The translations under genes were made by a program, and so were the position numbers. A stretch of 25,655 nucleotides of DNA from CAYVKM01 sp964452045 (GTDB taxonomy: Bacteria; Calditrichota; Calditrichia; RBG-13-44-9). The stretch is from assembly GCA_964452045.1 (NCBI GenBank), contig CAYVKM010000053.1, positions 1-25,655 of the forward strand, read 5' to 3'. This document shows positions 25,166 to 25,655 of this stretch, one piece after another; positions within the stretch are counted from its first letter, which is position 1; the number at the start of each line of letters is the position of its first letter. The notes beneath the pieces were generated by a model, which was not told the DNA's origin, did no database searches, and was given only the letters and a program-made list of their open reading frames with translations.

Positions 25166-25655
25166 TGATTTTTACCTCTCCGAAGACTTTCGGTACGGTA
25201 TAACGGTCGATAATGGGCACGGCCAGGTTCATTAACAATATGGCATAACTGACCCCCTCCGGATAACCGCCCCAGATACGAATGGCCACAGTCAGAATTC
25301 CACATCCCGCAGCGAATATAAACTGCCCCTTGGCATGAAGTGGCGAGGTAACCATATCCGTGGCCATATAAAAAGCTCCCAGAATCAATCCGCCCGAGAG
25401 AATATGAAAGATCCAATTTCCGGTAAAGAGCCCCTCAGAACCACCAAAGATCCAGGCAAAAACCGCGACCGTTCCTACATAGGTAAAAGGGATTCGCCAA
25501 TCGATTACATGACGATAAAACATAATCAGCGCTCCGATCAAGAGAGCAATAACAGAGGTTTCGCCCAGACATCCACCCACATTTCCGATAAGCAAATTTG
25601 AATAACTGTTAGAGAGATTGGCAATTGCATTTTGGGCGGCCTGCACCTGGGTTGG
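25158..25655 (-). CDS. rnfD: Rnf complex FMN subunit D, C-terminal half (N-terminus outside window)
   Basis: The frame stays open to the window edge (…PTQ before a GTG at 25646), so only the last 165 residues or so of a roughly 310-350 residue membrane protein are seen. The covalent-FMN region is visible as GGCLGETSVIALLIG. After it come several helices, the segment DMVTSPLHAKGQ and the closing IDRYTVPKVFGE. RnfD carries FMN on a threonine and passes electrons within the complex. The gene order D-G-E-A matches Rnf operons; rnfB and rnfC are expected just upstream, beyond the window. The GTG at 25646 is not a start. Confidence 0.93.
   Translation of the reverse strand, partial: PTQVQAAQNAIANLSNSYSNLLIGNVGGCLGETSVIALLIGALIMFYRHVIDWRIPFTYVGTVAVFAWIFGGSEGLFTGNWIFHILSGGLILGAFYMATDMVTSPLHAKGQFIFAAGCGILTVAIRIWGGYPEGVSYAILLMNLAVPIIDRYTVPKVFGEVKINE

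Noticed and set aside
25158..25646. Complete gene starting at the GTG at 25646
   Set aside because: The frame continues upstream to the window edge and the product would be half the length of RnfD; the GTG is internal.
23225..25655. Na+-translocating NADH:quinone reductase genes nqrB-C-D-E instead of rnf
   Set aside because: NqrF should follow nqrE, but a terminator and tatC follow here. The G subunit is short as in RnfG. The D-G-E-A order fits Rnf. The edge subunit is cut, so a small doubt remains.
1..25655. tRNA, rRNA, CRISPR array or transposase
   Set aside because: No T-loop-like GGTTCGAATC in an intergenic setting, no rRNA text, no regularly spaced repeats and no transposase or integrase motif were seen on reading.

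Overview
The window looks like a chromosomal stretch from a diderm bacterium of the FCB superphylum. The strongest pointers are a 1284-residue gingipain-type (C25) protein ending in a type IX secretion sorting domain with the NYPNPFNP signature, Bacteroidota-like promoter boxes (TTTG / TAnnTTTG) at several genes, a GT9 heptosyltransferase-like enzyme (outer-membrane glycan) and an Rnf complex. Clear Shine-Dalgarno sequences precede many genes. That is less typical of Bacteroidota proper and would suit a relative such as Calditrichota, Neomarinimicrobiota or Ignavibacteriota. The phylum cannot be fixed from this window. I see no integrase, insertion sequence, CRISPR array, rRNA or tRNA, and composition looks even, so this reads as core rather than island DNA.

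Layout. 1-327: C-terminal end of an unrecognised protein, followed by a REP-like palindromic element. 582-2360 (+): a PAS-PAS-PP2C phosphatase whose two PAS units are a recent tandem duplication, then a 60-residue membrane protein. 2378-6082 (-): a secreted M1 metallopeptidase, a six-helix membrane protein and a DUF72 protein. 6166-7863 (-): a REC-GGDEF diguanylate cyclase. 8358-9290 (+): a YitT-family membrane protein, then a possible 19-codon lysine-rich ORF and a bidirectional terminator. 9641-14320 (-): the C25/T9SS protein and an alpha/beta hydrolase. 14343-16043 (-): aspartate-semialdehyde dehydrogenase and a secreted thioredoxin-fold-like protein. 16295-20130 (+): a small membrane protein, alanine racemase, ferritin and a cation/proton antiporter. 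20182-23094 (-): TatC, a long-chain polyprenyl diphosphate synthase and a GT9 glycosyltransferase. 23225-25655 (-): rnfD (cut by the window edge), rnfG, rnfE and rnfA, closed by a terminator.

How it fits together. Several genes serve the cell envelope and membrane energetics. Asd and Alr feed peptidoglycan precursors (diaminopimelate, D-alanine). GT9 acts in outer-membrane glycan assembly. The polyprenyl synthase supplies quinone or lipid-carrier tails. TatC exports folded proteins. Rnf couples ferredoxin/NAD redox to an ion gradient, and the antiporter could exchange that gradient. Two signalling proteins (PP2C phosphatase and c-di-GMP synthase) and two predicted exported peptidases complete the picture.

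No clearly new multi-gene system is visible. The items most worth checking are the PAS duplication, the tiny ORF before the 9.6 kb terminator, the M1 peptidase/membrane protein pair, the RnfA loop insertion and the REP-like element.
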